NCBI GenBank assembly: GCA_024409025.1
Contig: JAKSUM010000072.1
Location: 1-6,803, forward strand
Length of the DNA: 6,803 nt
Direction of reading: 5' to 3'
From: a bacterium
GTDB taxonomy: Bacteria; Vulcanimicrobiota; CADAWZ01
Within the stretch, counting starts at the first letter, position 1. The number at the start of each line of letters is the position of its first letter. Both the position numbers and the translations under genes were made by a program. Shown here one piece after another: positions 6,108 through 6,803 of the stretch. Under the pieces are notes generated by a model. That model made no database searches, was not told where the DNA came from, and saw nothing but the letters and a program-made list of their open reading frames with translations.

Positions 6108-6722
6108 ATGGCATGGGATTATACTGATAAACTGAAAGAGCATTTCTTCAATCCTCTTAACATACTTGAAGTTTCTGAGGAAGAATATAACGCTGACGGA
6201 GTTGGAGAGGTCGGCAATATTAAATGCGGCGATATGATGAGGTTTTATATCAAGGTCGGAAAAGACGGCGATAAGGACATAATAAGCGACTGCAAATGGA
6301 AGACATACGGCTGCGCTTCAGCAATAGCCAGTACCTCTGTCCTTTCCGATATGGTTATCGGAATGCCCATAGAGGAAGCGGTAAAGCTTGTTCCCAATGA
6401 TATCGTAAAGGTTTTAGGCGGGATTCCCGAACAGAAATTCCATTGCTCCGTTCTTGGTGATAAGGCATTGAGGGCCGCTGTCGAAAATTACTACGAAAAG
6501 ACCGGACAGACTGATAAGATTTTCTGGAAAAGAAGAGAGATAATATGCCACTGCCTCGATGTCGACAGGGCTGAGATTGAGTCGCTTTTCCATAATGAGA
6601 ATGTAAGGACTTTTGAGGAGCTTCAGGAAAGGACAAAAATAGGGACCAGCTGCGGGGCATGTATTGAAAAGGCAAAGGCTCTCCTGAAATCCCTTGAGGA
6701 AGAGGACAGCTGTTCTCTTTAG
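6108..6722 (+). CDS. nifU: NifU-like Fe-S cluster scaffold (IscU domain plus BFD-type [2Fe-2S] domain)
   Basis: The start is ATG 6108, seven bases after AGGGGA, giving 204 residues; an in-frame ATG at 6054 would overlap the upstream gene and add an unrelated leader. Residues 1-130 are an IscU-type scaffold with cluster ligands C40 (in KCGD, with D42), C69 (in YGCASA) and C113 (in FHCSVLGD). Residues about 143-192 are a BFD-like domain with C147-H-C149 and C182-G-A-C185, the four ligands of the permanent [2Fe-2S] cluster in NifU. The third domain of full NifU (the Nfu domain with CxxC) is absent; the protein ends in a short acidic tail. IscU's LPPVK chaperone-binding motif is not conserved (GGIPEQK instead), as usual in NifU types. 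It assembles clusters in the cytoplasm using sulfur from the desulfurase encoded next. Since no nif structural genes are visible, a housekeeping role is more likely than nitrogenase assembly. Confidence 0.93.
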   Translation: MAWDYTDKLKEHFFNPLNILEVSEEEYNADGVGEVGNIKCGDMMRFYIKVGKDGDKDIISDCKWKTYGCASAIASTSVLSDMVIGMPIEEAVKLVPNDIVKVLGGIPEQKFHCSVLGDKALRAAVENYYEKTGQTDKIFWKRREIICHCLDVDRAEIESLFHNENVRTFEELQERTKIGTSCGACIEKAKALLKSLEEEDSCSL

Positions 6723-6730
6723 GAGTTGGA

Positions 6731-6803
6731 ATGAGAAGAATATATCTTGATAATAATGCTACCACACACATTGATGAAGAGGTGAAGAGGGCTGCTGTCG
6801 AGG
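6731..6803 (+). CDS. nifS: NifS/IscS-type cysteine desulfurase, N-terminal fragment (cut by window end)
   Basis: The frame begins at ATG 6731 with AGGAG (6721-6725) overlapping the stop of the nifU-like gene, and runs off the right edge after 24 codons. The opening MRRIYLDNNATT matches the hallmark N-terminus of class V aminotransferase-fold desulfurases (YLDNNATT), and the next residues (IDEEVKRAAVE) fit the first helix. The full enzyme, about 390-400 residues, uses pyridoxal phosphate to take sulfur from cysteine and pass it as persulfide to the scaffold. The catalytic lysine and cysteine lie outside the window. The eight-base gap indicates cotranscription, in the order nifU then nifS. Confidence 0.9.
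   Translation, partial: MRRIYLDNNATTHIDEEVKRAAVE

Noticed and set aside
6355..6771. 138-codon - strand frame across nifU and the start of nifS
   Set aside because: It lies opposite conserved cluster-ligand codons and reads as unstructured sequence.

Overview
The window reads as ordinary bacterial chromosome, with moderate to AT-rich composition, compact genes, Shine-Dalgarno sites and rho-independent terminators. The proteins fit an anaerobic or microaerophilic bacterium with a NifU/NifS-type iron-sulfur assembly route. Arginine codons are mostly AGA/AGG. I cannot name a genus or phylum from the sequence. There is no rRNA, tRNA, CRISPR array, transposase or phage gene.

Region 1 (1-1833, + strand) is a tandem family of small membrane proteins. 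The first copy (1-540) is cut by the left edge. The second (633-1607) is complete, with 324 residues. The third (1656-1796) keeps only the N-terminal start and the C-terminal tail of the family, joined in frame, so it is an internally deleted copy. The complete copy seems to hold two PH-like beta domains around a two-helix membrane hairpin. A strong hairpin at 1802-1833 ends the array and also lies just past the end of the converging gene.

Region 2 (1852-3904, - strand) holds two genes. One encodes an exported protein with three CxxC/CxxC zinc-finger-like modules followed by an HEGAH metallopeptidase domain, an architecture like the plant DA1 LIM-peptidases. The other, upstream of it on the same strand, is a PfkB-family sugar or nucleoside kinase with its own terminator, so the two are probably separate transcription units.

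Region 3 (about 4061-6803, + strand) is divergent from the kinase and looks like one operon. It contains a cytoplasmic family-3 glycoside hydrolase of the NagZ type, an unrecognised 158-residue protein with a cysteine-rich tail, a two-domain NifU-like scaffold (IscU domain plus BFD-type [2Fe-2S] domain), and the first 24 codons of a NifS-type cysteine desulfurase. NifS supplies sulfur and NifU builds the cluster. The cysteine-rich protein directly before them is the best candidate in the window for an undescribed partner in metal or cluster handling, but that rests on position and composition only.

The most notable observations are the in-frame deletion paralogue, the exported DA1-like peptidase and the cysteine-tailed protein in the Fe-S operon. 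I do not see evidence of a defence system or mobile element.
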